A stretch of 64,000 nt of DNA from Lewinellaceae bacterium (GTDB lineage Bacteria; Bacteroidota; Bacteroidia; Chitinophagales; Saprospiraceae): positions 62,001 through 126,000 of the forward strand of contig JACJYP010000004.1 of assembly GCA_020636045.1 (NCBI GenBank). The letters run 5' to 3'. The notes beneath the pieces were generated by a model. That model made no database searches. It was not told the DNA's origin and saw only the letters and a list, made by a program, of their open reading frames with translations. This document shows positions 25,624-35,208 of the stretch, one piece after another. Positions within the stretch are counted from its first letter, which is position 1. The number at the start of each line of letters is the position of its first letter. The position numbers and the translations under genes are program-made.

Positions 25624-28600
25624 ATGAAAATACGACTCCCCTTTATCGCCGCTTCGGCGCTACACTTTTTCCTGATAAATCAAGTGCCGGCACAGGAAAC
25701 CCGCCTGCTCCGCGAACCGGCTATCTCCGCTAGACACATCGCCTTTGTGTACGCCGGCGATATTTGGGTTGCAGACCGGGATGGCAAAAATACCCGCCGG
25801 TTGACCACTTATCCCGGCACCGAAGGCAATCCCCAATTCTCTCCGGATGGCACACAGGTGGCTTTCACCGGTGAATATGACGGCAATAAAGATGCGTTTG
25901 TCGTACCGGTGGAGGGTGGTGAGCCCAAACGACTCACCTGGCACCCGCAACCTGATATAGTAAAAGGCTGGACCCCTGACGGACAGTCCGTCGTGTTCGC
26001 ATCCGGCCGGGAAAATGCTCCTTACCCTTACCCTGACCGGTTCTGGAAAGCCTCTCTGAAAGGCGGTCTGGAAGAAGCCATGCCCATACCACGGATACAC
26101 CAGGGGCATTTTTCGCCGGACGGCAAGCACTTCGTCTACCAGATGATTTTCCCTTGGGAAACCGAGTGGCGGAATTACCGGGGCGGCCAGAATAATCCTA
26201 TCCGTATCCTCGACCTGACCACTTATAAGCAGGAAGTCCTGCCCTGGGATGGCTCGAAAGACTGGAATCCCAACTGGCTTGGCGACCGGATCTACTTCCT
26301 TTCGGACCGTGATTTCGCCATGAACGTGTGGATGTATGACCTGAAAACCAAAAATCTATCGCAAATAACGCATTTCAAGGAGTTTGACTGCAAAAACCTT
26401 GAATCGGGCGATGGTATGCTCATTTTCGAAAACGGCGGTTGGCTCTACACGCTTGATACTAAAGTTGGTGAAGCCCGAAAGTTAACCATCACGGTGGAAG
26501 GCGACTTCCCCTGGGCCCGTACCCATTGGAAAAATGTAAAAGACGATATAGGAGATTATGCCCTGACCCCTTCCGGCAAACGGGTGCTGTTCTCGGCCCG
26601 GGGTGATATCTTTTCTGTGCCCGCCGAAAAAGGTGATATCCGCAACCTGAGTTCCAGTACCGGTGTGGCAGACCGTAGTCCCGCCTGTTCGCCCGACGGC
26701 AAAAAGGTTTCCTGGTTTAGCGATGAGGGTGGCGAGTATCAATTGATCATTGCCGACGCTTATGGCAAAATTGAACAAAAGATCGCCTTACCTGACCCCA
26801 CCTTTTACTACACACCCAAGTGGTCACCCGATTCGAAATACATCAGCTTCGGCGATGCCGGCCGCAACCTTTGGGTAGTGGATATAGCCACCGGAACGTC
26901 AACACTGGTAGGAAATGAAGGGTTTGCCCATCCGGAGCGCACGATTGCACCGGAGTGGTCGCCCGACTCGAAATGGATTGCCTTCACCAAACGGCTGCAA
27001 AATGAGTTCAACGCCATTTTCGTGTGGAGTATGGAACAAAAAAAGGCTTTCCAACTCACCGACGGCATGTCAGACTGTAAAGCGCCTGCCTGGGACAAAC
27101 AAGGAAAACTGCTTTACTTCCTTGGCAGCACCGACCTCGGCATGAGTGTAGGATGGCTTGACCTCTCTTCCTACGGCCGGCCGGTCACCCGATCTATCTA
27201 TGTGGCCGTATTATCCAGGGACGAGCCATCGCCACTCAAGCCGCTCAGCGACGAGGAAGCAGCGCCTGATACCGCTAACAAGGACACGTCCGTAGTGGTC
27301 AAAATCGACTTCGACGGCATCGGCCAGCGTATTCTGGCCCTCGATGTGCCGCCCAAAGAATATGTCTTTCTCGCTGCCGGAGAGTCCGGCGTACTTTTTT
27401 ACGGCGAATGGCAGGAGGAGCCGAGCACCTCCCCTAATCCTACATTTACAGTAAGCCGCTATAAATTAGAGGAACGCAAAGCAGAAGAGGTGATGAGCGG
27501 GCTGCAAAATTTCGCCCTCAGCAATGATGGCAAGAAATTCCTCTACGGGGCCGCCGACCACAGCTGGGGCATCGCAGATGCCGCCGGCACACCAAAACCG
27601 GGTGAAGGCAGCCTGAGTTTATCCGATATGCAGATAAAGATAGATCCACTGGCAGAAGCGAGGCAGATCTTCCGGGAGGCCTGGCGTTATCAGCGCGACT
27701 ACTTTTATGTGAAAAACGTGCACGGCCTGGATTTGAACTGGGCATGGAAGACCTATGCACCCTGGGTAGAATATGTGCGGCACCGTTCCGATCTTACTTA
27801 TATCCTCGATATTTTTAGTGGCGAAACGAGCATCGGGCATTCTTTTGTGCGTGGAGGCGATTACCCGGATACCGACAAGGTACCTGCCGGCCTGCTCGGC
27901 TGCAACTACGAGGTGGTAAATGGCCGGTACCGCTTCGCCAAAATTTTCGATGGCGAGAACTGGAACCCCGACCTGAAAGCGCCCCTCACCCAGCCGGGCA
28001 TCAACGTACGACAGGGCGACTACCTGCTGGCCGTGAATGACGTACCGCTTGATGCCTCTATGAACGTTTTTTCCCTCTTCGACCAAACGGCTGGCAAGCA
28101 GACCCGCCTGCTTGTCAACAACAGGCCGGACAAAGAAGGCGCCCGGGAAGTGACTGTGATACCCGTAGCTAATGAATCCGGGTTGCGGCAGCTCGATTGG
28201 GTGGAATCGAACCGCCGAATGGTAGACAAACTCTCCGGTGGCAAATTAGCCTACGTCTGGGTACCCAATACGGGCGGAGCGGGTTACAACTTCTTTAACC
28301 GCTGGTATTTTGCCCAGAAAGATAAAAAGGGAGCGATCATCGATGAGCGCTTCAACCAGGGCGGCTACGTTGCGGACTACATCATTGAGGTGCTGGCCAG
28401 GACCCTCTACGGTTATTTCAATAACCCTGTCGGGGATAAACAACCATTCAAGGCACAGGACGCCGGGATCTACGGCCCTAAGGTGATGCTCATCAATGAA
28501 ATGGCTGGTTCCGGCGGCGATATGCTGCCTTACATGTTCAGGTTCAAAAACATTGGACCGCTGGTTGGCAAACGGACCTGGGGTGGCCTCGTGGGTATCT

Positions 28601-28863
28601 GGGATGTGCCGGGCCTGCTGGATGGCGGCATTATTACAGCGCCCAGGGGAGGATTTTTCAACCTGCAGGGCGAATGGGATGTGGAAAACAAAGGCGTTGC
28701 GCCTGACATTGAAGTGGAAATGGATCCCAAACTGGTAAACCAGGGCCATGACCCCCAACTGGAGAAAGCCGTAGAAACAGCCCTGGAAATGCTGAAATCA
28801 CAGGAAGTAAAACTGCTGCCGCAGCCCGCCGATCCGGTGCGGGTAAAGCGGCCCAAAAAGTAA
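25624..28863 (+). CDS. Tricorn protease homologue (S41 family, PDZ and two beta-propellers)
   Basis: 1079 residues. ATG 25624 gives a signal peptide (AASALHFFLINQVPAQ), so this bacterial form is exported, unlike archaeal tricorn. Residues ~30-330 and ~340-650 form WD40-like (PD40) propellers with many 'SPDGxxVxF' turns ('FSPDGTQVAFTGEYDG', 'CSPDGKKVSWFSDEGGE', 'WSPDSKYISFG'). A mixed C1 region follows, then PDZ ('GDYLLAVNDVPLDA'), and the S41 core. The probable catalytic His739 lies in 'SIGHSFVRGGDY' and the nucleophile Ser963 in 'GSGGD'; these positions are close to His746 and Ser965 of the Thermoplasma enzyme. It degrades peptides, probably in the periplasm. It sits between two parts of a tRNA-Leu relic. 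Confidence 0.92.
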   Translation: MKIRLPFIAASALHFFLINQVPAQETRLLREPAISARHIAFVYAGDIWVADRDGKNTRRLTTYPGTEGNPQFSPDGTQVAFTGEYDGNKDAFVVPVEGGEPKRLTWHPQPDIVKGWTPDGQSVVFASGRENAPYPYPDRFWKASLKGGLEEAMPIPRIHQGHFSPDGKHFVYQMIFPWETEWRNYRGGQNNPIRILDLTTYKQEVLPWDGSKDWNPNWLGDRIYFLSDRDFAMNVWMYDLKTKNLSQITHFKEFDCKNLESGDGMLIFENGGWLYTLDTKVGEARKLTITVEGDFPWARTHWKNVKDDIGDYALTPSGKRVLFSARGDIFSVPAEKGDIRNLSSSTGVADRSPACSPDGKKVSWFSDEGGEYQLIIADAYGKIEQKIALPDPTFYYTPKWSPDSKYISFGDAGRNLWVVDIATGTSTLVGNEGFAHPERTIAPEWSPDSKWIAFTKRLQNEFNAIFVWSMEQKKAFQLTDGMSDCKAPAWDKQGKLLYFLGSTDLGMSVGWLDLSSYGRPVTRSIYVAVLSRDEPSPLKPLSDEEAAPDTANKDTSVVVKIDFDGIGQRILALDVPPKEYVFLAAGESGVLFYGEWQEEPSTSPNPTFTVSRYKLEERKAEEVMSGLQNFALSNDGKKFLYGAADHSWGIADAAGTPKPGEGSLSLSDMQIKIDPLAEARQIFREAWRYQRDYFYVKNVHGLDLNWAWKTYAPWVEYVRHRSDLTYILDIFSGETSIGHSFVRGGDYPDTDKVPAGLLGCNYEVVNGRYRFAKIFDGENWNPDLKAPLTQPGINVRQGDYLLAVNDVPLDASMNVFSLFDQTAGKQTRLLVNNRPDKEGAREVTVIPVANESGLRQLDWVESNRRMVDKLSGGKLAYVWVPNTGGAGYNFFNRWYFAQKDKKGAIIDERFNQGGYVADYIIEVLARTLYGYFNNPVGDKQPFKAQDAGIYGPKVMLINEMAGSGGDMLPYMFRFKNIGPLVGKRTWGGLVGIWDVPGLLDGGIITAPRGGFFNLQGEWDVENKGVAPDIEVEMDPKLVNQGHDPQLEKAVETALEMLKSQEVKLLPQPADPVRVKRPKK

Positions 28864-28982
28864 TCACCTGTTGTTTCTCAAATGCCAGGCTGGTATGCCA
28901 ATCTACAATATGGGAAAAGAGTAAACATTCGGCTAATGGCCTTGCTTCTGAAGTACAAAACTTCGTTTGAAAAGGTCGGGAA

Positions 28983-29021
28983 GCCTTTACGGGTATGCGC
29001 GTTCGAGGCGCGCTTTCTGCA
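28983..29021 (+). pseudogene. tRNA-Leu 3' fragment (variable arm, T-arm, acceptor)
   Basis: 39 bases align without gaps to bases 25380-25418 of tRNA-Leu with 32 identities. The T-stem differs from the intact gene at two paired positions (GCGCG/CGCGC instead of GCGAG/CTCGC), so pairing is kept by compensatory changes. This suggests descent from a different, once functional tRNA-Leu. No 5' half is present directly upstream; its similarity begins where the fragment at 25466-25512 ends. Confidence 0.65.
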
Positions 29022-29032
29022 TTCTGAAAACT

Positions 29033-29067
29033 AAAGCGTTATGGACGGACTGTCCATAACGCTTTTT
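29033..29067 (+). terminator. Terminator after the tRNA-Leu 3' fragment
   Basis: Perfect 14-bp stem (29033-29046 with 29052-29065), 5-base loop, T5. It lies 11 bases after the relic, the spacing seen behind the intact tRNA, and could also end the tricorn transcript. Confidence 0.88.
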
Positions 29068-29687
29068 CGTATAAAAACAATTGCTCGAGGCAGCCGGGGT
29101 CTCTCCATTTTTCAGGCTTCACATGTCCGATCTGCCTGACACTCCTGCTCTCCTGCCCGGCACTTAAGAAAAATCACTTCTGCCAATGGGCATTTGATCC
29201 GATCCGTTTTACTATTTCACTGAAAATAAATGCGTTACAAAAATGATTTTGGGGCATTATGATTTGCGCATGTTTCTCACAAGCAAAACCCTGTCGTTTT
29301 CCGCCTCGTTTAGAGGTAATTTTTTTTCATTTTTTTCTCGCACGAGCACTGCATTGCCCTAAAAACAGAGCACAGCATTTCATGAACCGGAAATGTCTGA
29401 AATCTAATGATTTACGCAGGTGACATTTGAAACACTCCCCGGCTCCACAGAGTCCTCGCCCGGTCCGGCCTTCCCAAACTTAATCGGAATTTAACACTGA
29501 AAGCTTAATTTCGCTCGTCAGCCCGGGTATCGTACGCTGCCAGCCAATAGGCCGATCGCATAATGATGCACTCGATACCATCCTGTTAAACGGGCCATAA
29601 AATCCCTCTGCCTGCCTGATTTTTCCGCCGAGCGAGCGCCACAGCTTTGCTCGTCCAATCCGCATTTACATCACTAAACCCATATGT

Positions 29688-32252
29688 ATGAAAAAGGTTT
29701 TTACTGCACTTCTACTCTGTGCCGTTACAGTTTTTGCCTATGCTCAAACAGGAGCAGTGAGCGGAATGCTCACTGATGGCGACACGGGAGAACCCATTTT
29801 CGGTGCGACGATTGCCATCAAGGGCCTTGCAAAAGGCGCTATTACAGACTTTGATGGTTCATTCACGATCACCGATGTCCTTGCCGGTCCACAGACGGTG
29901 ATTTTTTCCTACACAGGATATGAATCACAGGAAATCCCGGTGGAAGTTGTTTCCGGAGAAACCACCAGTATCGGCAAAGTAGTTTGCCGTAGCAGTGCGA
30001 TCGGCCTGACCGAAGTCAAGGTCATCGCTTCCGTGGCGGTCAGCCGCCAGACACCGGTAGCCGTTTCGACGGTTGGCGCGAAGCAGATCGAGGCGAAAAT
30101 CGGCAGCCAGGAATTCCCCGAGATCCTTAAATCAACCCCGGGCGTTTATGCCACAAAAGAAGGGGGCGGCTTCGGCGACGGCCGGATCAACGTCCGCGGC
30201 TTTTCTTCGGAAAACGTTGCGGTTTTGATCAACGGGGTGCCTGTCAACGACATGGAAAACGGCATCGTTTACTGGTCAAACTGGGCCGGGCTGACCGATG
30301 CCACGAGTTTTATGCAGGTACAGCGCGGCCTCGGCGCTTCAAAAGTGGCGGTTCCGTCGATCGGTGGCACCATCAATATCATTTCCAAAGCCACCGACCT
30401 GAGCAAAGGCGGGCACGTTTACGCAGCCACCGGCAATAATGCTTACTCCAAAGTCGGTTTCGGATTATCCTCCGGGCTCACGGAAGATGGCTGGGCCTTT
30501 ACCATTTCCGGCGCAAAAACGCAGGGGAACGGCTATGTAGACGGCACAAATTTCCTCTCGTTCTCTTATTATGCCAATATTGCCAAAAAGATCAATGCGG
30601 ACCACGAAGTGACCTTTACCGCGATCGGGGCGAAGCAGAGACACGGGCAGCGGGAAGATCAAAGCCTGCTGGTCGATTACGAGAACAGCCCGCGCGGCAT
30701 TCGCTACAACCCGGACTGGGGTTACAAAAAGGGCCAACTCGTAAACATCGAGGACAACTTTTACCACAAACCGCAGATCAGTCTGAACCACTACTGGAGC
30801 ATCAGCCCGAGGAGCCAGTTGTCGACTTCCGTTTACGCTTCGTTCGGATCCGGCGGCGGCGGCGGCACCTCCGGTACCAACAAATTTAACGATCCGAACT
30901 ACCGTGTAGATGGCGTGGTCGACCTGGATCGAATTGTAGAGGAAAACCAGGCCGTTGCAGCGTTCGGCGCCGAATCGATTTTGCGCGCTTCACGCAACGA
31001 CCACAAGTGGTATGGCATTCTCTCTTCCTATACCCAGGAATTGCCCGGAAACCTGTCGCTGCTCGCCGGCCTGGATCTCCGGTATTATAAAGGTGAGCAC
31101 TTCAGGGAAGTCACCGATTTGTTGGGTGCTCAATACTGGCTGGATGACAGTGATATCAACAATCCTGTAAATGCCGCGACGGTCGGAACCCGCTTCGATT
31201 ATTATGACGACGGGATCGTCAACTGGACCGGCGGTTTTTTACAGCTGGAATACAATGAAGACCGCCTGGCCGCTTTTGTGACACTGAATGCTTCCAACAC
31301 CGGTTATGACCGGGTGGATTATTTCAACAATTATGACAACGATGCCGATAATGCGCGGGAAGGCCTGGCTAACCAAAGGGTCGGCACTTTCAATTTCTTT
31401 GGCTATGGCGCAAAAGGCGGGGCCAACTATAACCTGAGCGAGAGCCAGAACGTTTTTGCCAATATCGGCTACTTCGAAAAAGCGCCCGGTTTTGATGCCG
31501 TTTTTCCAAACTTTGTGAACGAAGATCCGAATGTAGACGCCGTGAACCAGAAAATCATCAGCTACGAACTGGGTTATGGCTTGCGCATGCGGAACTTCTC
31601 CGTCAACCTGAATTTATACCGCACGCAGTGGAAGGACAGAACGTATACCGACTTTTTCAACGGCCCCAACGGAGAGGAACTTGTGGCAAATATCCTGGGT
31701 GTAAATGCCTTGCACCAGGGAGTTGAGATCGATGGTGTCTGGAGGGTCAACCGCAAACTGAACATCACCGGAATGGCCTCCATCGGCGACTGGACCTGGC
31801 AAAATGACATCGAAAATCTCGGTATTTTCGAAGGGAACACCCAGGTAGGTGAAGTAGACGCCTATATCGCCGGTCTGCATGTGGGCGATGCTGCGCAGAC
31901 CACCGTTGCCCTGGGGCTCGCATACAAATTAATGCCGGACCTGAGAGTTTCCATTGATTACAACTACTACGACAGGCTTTACGCCAACTACGACCCTACT
32001 TCCCGCAGTGATGAGTCGGCGCGGGGCGTAGAGGCCTGGAAAATTCCGGCTTTCGGCATTTTCGATCTGAATATCACCTACGATTTTCAGTTGTCCGGGT
32101 TCAATGCATCATTATACGGCAACGTGTATAATCTGATGAATGAAAAATATGTCATGGACGCACAGGACGGAACCAATCACGATGCATTCACTTCCAGGGT
32201 GTACTACGGTTATGGAGCGAACTGGCACCTTGGCGTCAAAATCAGATTCTAA
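29688..32252 (+). CDS. TonB-dependent receptor with carboxypeptidase-like domain
   Basis: 854 residues. Signal peptide (LLLCAVTVFAYAQ) is followed by a CarboxypepD_reg-like domain ('VSGMLTDGDTGEPIFGATIAIKGL', 'TDFDGSFTITDVLAG'). The plug is 'QEFPEILKSTPGVYATKEGGGFGDGRINVRGFSSENVAVLINGVPVND', a standard TonB-receptor plug. The barrel follows and ends 'GANWHLGVKIRF'. It transports an unknown ligand across the outer membrane. A lipoprotein gene starts 18 bp downstream, so the two form a receptor-lipoprotein pair, but the lipoprotein is not SusD-like. The long leader upstream may carry regulation. Confidence 0.92.
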   Translation: MKKVFTALLLCAVTVFAYAQTGAVSGMLTDGDTGEPIFGATIAIKGLAKGAITDFDGSFTITDVLAGPQTVIFSYTGYESQEIPVEVVSGETTSIGKVVCRSSAIGLTEVKVIASVAVSRQTPVAVSTVGAKQIEAKIGSQEFPEILKSTPGVYATKEGGGFGDGRINVRGFSSENVAVLINGVPVNDMENGIVYWSNWAGLTDATSFMQVQRGLGASKVAVPSIGGTINIISKATDLSKGGHVYAATGNNAYSKVGFGLSSGLTEDGWAFTISGAKTQGNGYVDGTNFLSFSYYANIAKKINADHEVTFTAIGAKQRHGQREDQSLLVDYENSPRGIRYNPDWGYKKGQLVNIEDNFYHKPQISLNHYWSISPRSQLSTSVYASFGSGGGGGTSGTNKFNDPNYRVDGVVDLDRIVEENQAVAAFGAESILRASRNDHKWYGILSSYTQELPGNLSLLAGLDLRYYKGEHFREVTDLLGAQYWLDDSDINNPVNAATVGTRFDYYDDGIVNWTGGFLQLEYNEDRLAAFVTLNASNTGYDRVDYFNNYDNDADNAREGLANQRVGTFNFFGYGAKGGANYNLSESQNVFANIGYFEKAPGFDAVFPNFVNEDPNVDAVNQKIISYELGYGLRMRNFSVNLNLYRTQWKDRTYTDFFNGPNGEELVANILGVNALHQGVEIDGVWRVNRKLNITGMASIGDWTWQNDIENLGIFEGNTQVGEVDAYIAGLHVGDAAQTTVALGLAYKLMPDLRVSIDYNYYDRLYANYDPTSRSDESARGVEAWKIPAFGIFDLNITYDFQLSGFNASLYGNVYNLMNEKYVMDAQDGTNHDAFTSRVYYGYGANWHLGVKIRF

Positions 32253-32270
32253 ATCAGAAAAAATAAAATC

Positions 32271-33377
32271 ATGAAATTTTCAAATATCCTTTCACTCTTT
32301 TTGGTGCTTGCGCTGATACAAGCCTGCAATCCCCTCGATTCGGAAATAGATGCGCTGGATATTCCAACCACTATATCCACTGATCTCGAGGTAACCCTCA
32401 CGGAAGACGACTACGATTTTGTGGGGCTGAGCTTTCCAAACTTCAGCAGCGAAGATGACGCGAAAGACCTCATACCACAAATATTGACTGAAAACTACCC
32501 GCAATTCGGCAAAGGGTCTTCGGCGATCGTGCATTACGATCTGTTTAATCCGATCCGGATCAATGAAGCATACACAGATACGCTCACGGCAGATGATTAC
32601 ATGGCCCTGGGTCAAAATTTCGGGACCCTGAGCAACGCGGGAGATATCATCGAAGCGGTAGAATACAAGCACCCCGCTCCGGATGCAAACGATCTGGTTA
32701 CGCTGACCTATGAGTGGTACTGCGGCGGTTGCCCGGAGCAGGGCACCCGGACCAGCAAAGTAACCTATTACGATGGCCGCTGGTATATAGCCTACGTGCC
32801 GACTGCCGAGGATTATACCTTTATGGGCCAGAGTTTTCCGAATTTTGACAGCCGGACGACTGCCCGCGAACGGATTGCAATCCTTTTGGGTACGAAATAC
32901 CTGTTCGACGATCCCGGCACCTTCCGCACATCAGTATTTGTCTATACCTATGTAGACGGCAACGGCGTGCGTCAGTTTGAAGACTTTATGGCCGTTTTCC
33001 AGTTTGATGGAGAAGTATGGCAGCCGTTTCAGGATGTGGTATCCCGTACGCTCCAGCTGGGGCATGACGGCAACACCTGGGTGCCCGATAACACCATTAA
33101 ATACACTTTGACAGGTGCGGATTATGTGGCGATCGCTGCCGCTACGGAGACCAGCAATCCCAGCGGCTCCGGCAGCATGTCCACCTTTGGCAACTACGAC
33201 CTCGCCTTGTGGTCGGAAGATCAGATCATCAGCTCGGTCGGCAATCGCTTGCTCGAATTATTCCCGAAAGTAGATGATCAGAAGTACCTGGTCTTTTACA
33301 ACACCTGGGAGCCGGGCGCCGGCGTCAGGTCTATCCATTTGATCTACAAAGGAGGTGCCTATGAAAAAGTGCAGTAA
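32271..33377 (+). CDS. Lipoprotein with four internal repeats, partner of TonB receptor
   Basis: 368 residues with a lipobox (LIQAC, Cys19). Four diverged repeats of 60-100 residues begin with a common 'L/P-T-x-x-DY' turn: LTEDDYDF (43-50), LTADDYMA (105-112), PTAEDYTF (177-184) and LTGADYVA (280-287). Repeats 1 and 3 share 'GxSFPNFxS', and several end in a beta-rich 'Y...TY' segment. I do not recognise a named domain with certainty; it resembles surface lipoproteins of unknown fold. Being 18 bp after the TonB receptor and followed by a strong terminator, it is likely the surface-exposed ligand-capture partner of that receptor. Confidence 0.75.
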   Translation: MKFSNILSLFLVLALIQACNPLDSEIDALDIPTTISTDLEVTLTEDDYDFVGLSFPNFSSEDDAKDLIPQILTENYPQFGKGSSAIVHYDLFNPIRINEAYTDTLTADDYMALGQNFGTLSNAGDIIEAVEYKHPAPDANDLVTLTYEWYCGGCPEQGTRTSKVTYYDGRWYIAYVPTAEDYTFMGQSFPNFDSRTTARERIAILLGTKYLFDDPGTFRTSVFVYTYVDGNGVRQFEDFMAVFQFDGEVWQPFQDVVSRTLQLGHDGNTWVPDNTIKYTLTGADYVAIAAATETSNPSGSGSMSTFGNYDLALWSEDQIISSVGNRLLELFPKVDDQKYLVFYNTWEPGAGVRSIHLIYKGGAYEKVQ

Positions 33378-33422
33378 ATATTGAACGGAACTCTTTTTAA
33401 GAGGAAAATCACTTAGAAACCG

Positions 33423-33458
33423 GGCCGTTTGAACAAGCTTGTTCAAACGGCCTTTTTT
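33423..33458 (+). terminator. Rho-independent terminator
   Basis: Palindrome with arms 33423-33436 and 33439-33452 followed by T6. It ends the receptor-lipoprotein operon. Confidence 0.92.
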
Positions 33459-33555
33459 GAAGTATGCAGTTAGCGGTAATAGCCTAATTCGGGCAAACAA
33501 GAATGGAAACATTATTGTGCAGCATTTACAGCATGATATCACTGCCACCTTTCTT

Positions 33556-34962
33556 TTATCCGGATCCGGCTTTTTCCAAAAGCCAGGCTTTCAGCGTGAC
33601 ATTCGACTCCTGTAAAATAGCGGATCGTATATCCGCTGTTGGTTTACCCTCCAGTCTGAGCAGCGCCAGTTTTCTGACAAACCCGATCGTGTGTTGTATT
33701 CCTTCCACCAATCTTGCCGAGACTTTCCTGTTGCGTTGCATGTATTTTTCGAAGGCATCCAACTGGGAGAGCAGTATTTCCAGATATTCACCATCCTGCC
33801 AAAACAGTTCGCACCAGGATTGGATGACCATCACTCTGGCCTTGACGATTGTTTGCGGCTCGGCAAACGTATGTTGAAGCAGTTCGGTTACCTTCAAATA
33901 ATCCTGCTTTGCAAAATGCCATTGCGCTTTTGCCAGGATCAGTGCGTCTGCCCGGACTTTGGGTGTGAGAAATTTCTGGTAGGTTTCCACAAAATGCTCC
34001 GTCCATTCAAATTCCCGGCAAACTATGCCGATGGATACAATGTTGCTAAAGGTGGCTTCTTTTAGTTTTCCCTGAACAAAGAAGCAATCATGAGCCAGGC
34101 CCGATTTATACAATTCCAAACTCGTTTTGATAAAATCTGTATCCCCCTTGTTGATCTGGCGGTTGCAATAATTAAGGAGGATTTTCAGGGCATTCGATTT
34201 ATCATCCTGGCAAAAGGAATCGATATGCCCGAGAAAATATTTGATCAGCCGGTGCAGATCCGCACGATCCGTCGATCTGTGTTGCAAGCGGTTCAGATGT
34301 TCATACAGGATATATACCGGGTCTGTAAGCGCGGGGTTTTCTACTATATTATTAATGGTTTTTTCTATACCTACCGCATGCCCCCATTCATTGCGGGCAC
34401 ACTGCAATTTCACTTCTGCCAGTGATTTGTACGCCTCAAAATACTGCAATGCCCGGAGCAATGATGCTGCGCCGGTTTTGACCATTACGGTCTCGGGATG
34501 GTTGAAGTACAGGAGTTCAAGCGCCATTTTCTCCTGGAAATACTGCTCTCCACGATAAGGTTGTTCGTCGAGATACCCTTCCAGGTTCCTTACTTTTTTT
34601 TCAAACGTCGTATAGCAATCCGGCAGTTGGGCATAGGCGCGCAACAGAAGTTTTTGTTGCTCCAACTCTTCCTTTTCCAGTTGCATGAGGGCCAGGTATT
34701 TTTCAATCAGGGAGACGAAATCCGACATCAGATTGAGCAATTTCTGATGGTCATAGGCCCGTCCGGGGAAAAGACTTCTGAACAGCCTTTTCTTCTCCAG
34801 TTTCGGGGAATTGAAATCGGGATGATGGCTGCGGAGCAGACGAAACAATTTGACGATCGCCGGATTGGCGTTGAAGAAAGCGGATGCCAGGAATTTGCCC
34901 AGGTGTTTCAACTCTCCCGGGTCTAATACCTGCAGGATACGGATCAGTTTACTGTTTTGCAT
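33556..34962 (-). CDS. Orphan all-helical protein, unknown
   Basis: 468 residues, no signal peptide or membrane segment, predicted largely alpha-helical with TPR-like spacing of aromatic and small residues ('FVSLIEKYLALMQLEKEELEQQKLLLRAY', 'ALILAKAQWHFAKQDYLKVTELLQHTF'). N-terminus 'LIRILQVLDPGELKHLGKFLASAFFNANP' looks like a conserved start of a family I associate with Saprospiraceae genomes, where several paralogues seem common, but no function is known. It converges on the receptor-lipoprotein operon. Codon use is a little more AT-rich than its neighbours. Confidence 0.6.
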   Translation of the reverse strand: MQNSKLIRILQVLDPGELKHLGKFLASAFFNANPAIVKLFRLLRSHHPDFNSPKLEKKRLFRSLFPGRAYDHQKLLNLMSDFVSLIEKYLALMQLEKEELEQQKLLLRAYAQLPDCYTTFEKKVRNLEGYLDEQPYRGEQYFQEKMALELLYFNHPETVMVKTGAASLLRALQYFEAYKSLAEVKLQCARNEWGHAVGIEKTINNIVENPALTDPVYILYEHLNRLQHRSTDRADLHRLIKYFLGHIDSFCQDDKSNALKILLNYCNRQINKGDTDFIKTSLELYKSGLAHDCFFVQGKLKEATFSNIVSIGIVCREFEWTEHFVETYQKFLTPKVRADALILAKAQWHFAKQDYLKVTELLQHTFAEPQTIVKARVMVIQSWCELFWQDGEYLEILLSQLDAFEKYMQRNRKVSARLVEGIQHTIGFVRKLALLRLEGKPTADIRSAILQESNVTLKAWLLEKAGSG

Positions 34963-35120
34963 GGGCCCTCAAGGGCTGTTTTTATTCGGAAGTCGCGTAA
35001 AAGTAGGTTGTTAATTCCTTATTTCATACTTCAATTTAAAACACTGTTTATCAGTACGTTAATGCGTCAATTTATAAAATAAAACAATGCAAAATCGCTG
35101 ATTATTATAAAAAAATGTCC

Positions 35121-35152
35121 TTGACATCACCTTAAAACTGCCGATATATTTG
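35121..35152 (+). promoter_or_regulatory. Promoter TTG-N21-TATATTTG
   Basis: TTG at 35121-35123 and TATATTTG at 35145-35152, an excellent match to the Bacteroidota consensus. It precedes the small lipoprotein gene, giving a leader of about 50 bases. Confidence 0.7.
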
Positions 35153-35208
35153 CTTGCATCTCCCCTTTGATCAACCCTCCCGAAACATTTCACCAAAAAA
35201 TTCATCAA

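Larger units (their letters stand above)
28864..29687. other. Long intergenic region with tRNA-Leu 3' relic and terminator
   Basis: 824 bases between the tricorn gene and the TonB receptor. The first 200 bases hold the tRNA relic and its terminator. The rest (29070-29687) is AT-rich, contains poly-T tracts around 29320-29335 and must include the receptor promoter and a leader. No clear TTG/TAnnTTTG pair and no credible gene. Confidence 0.5.
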
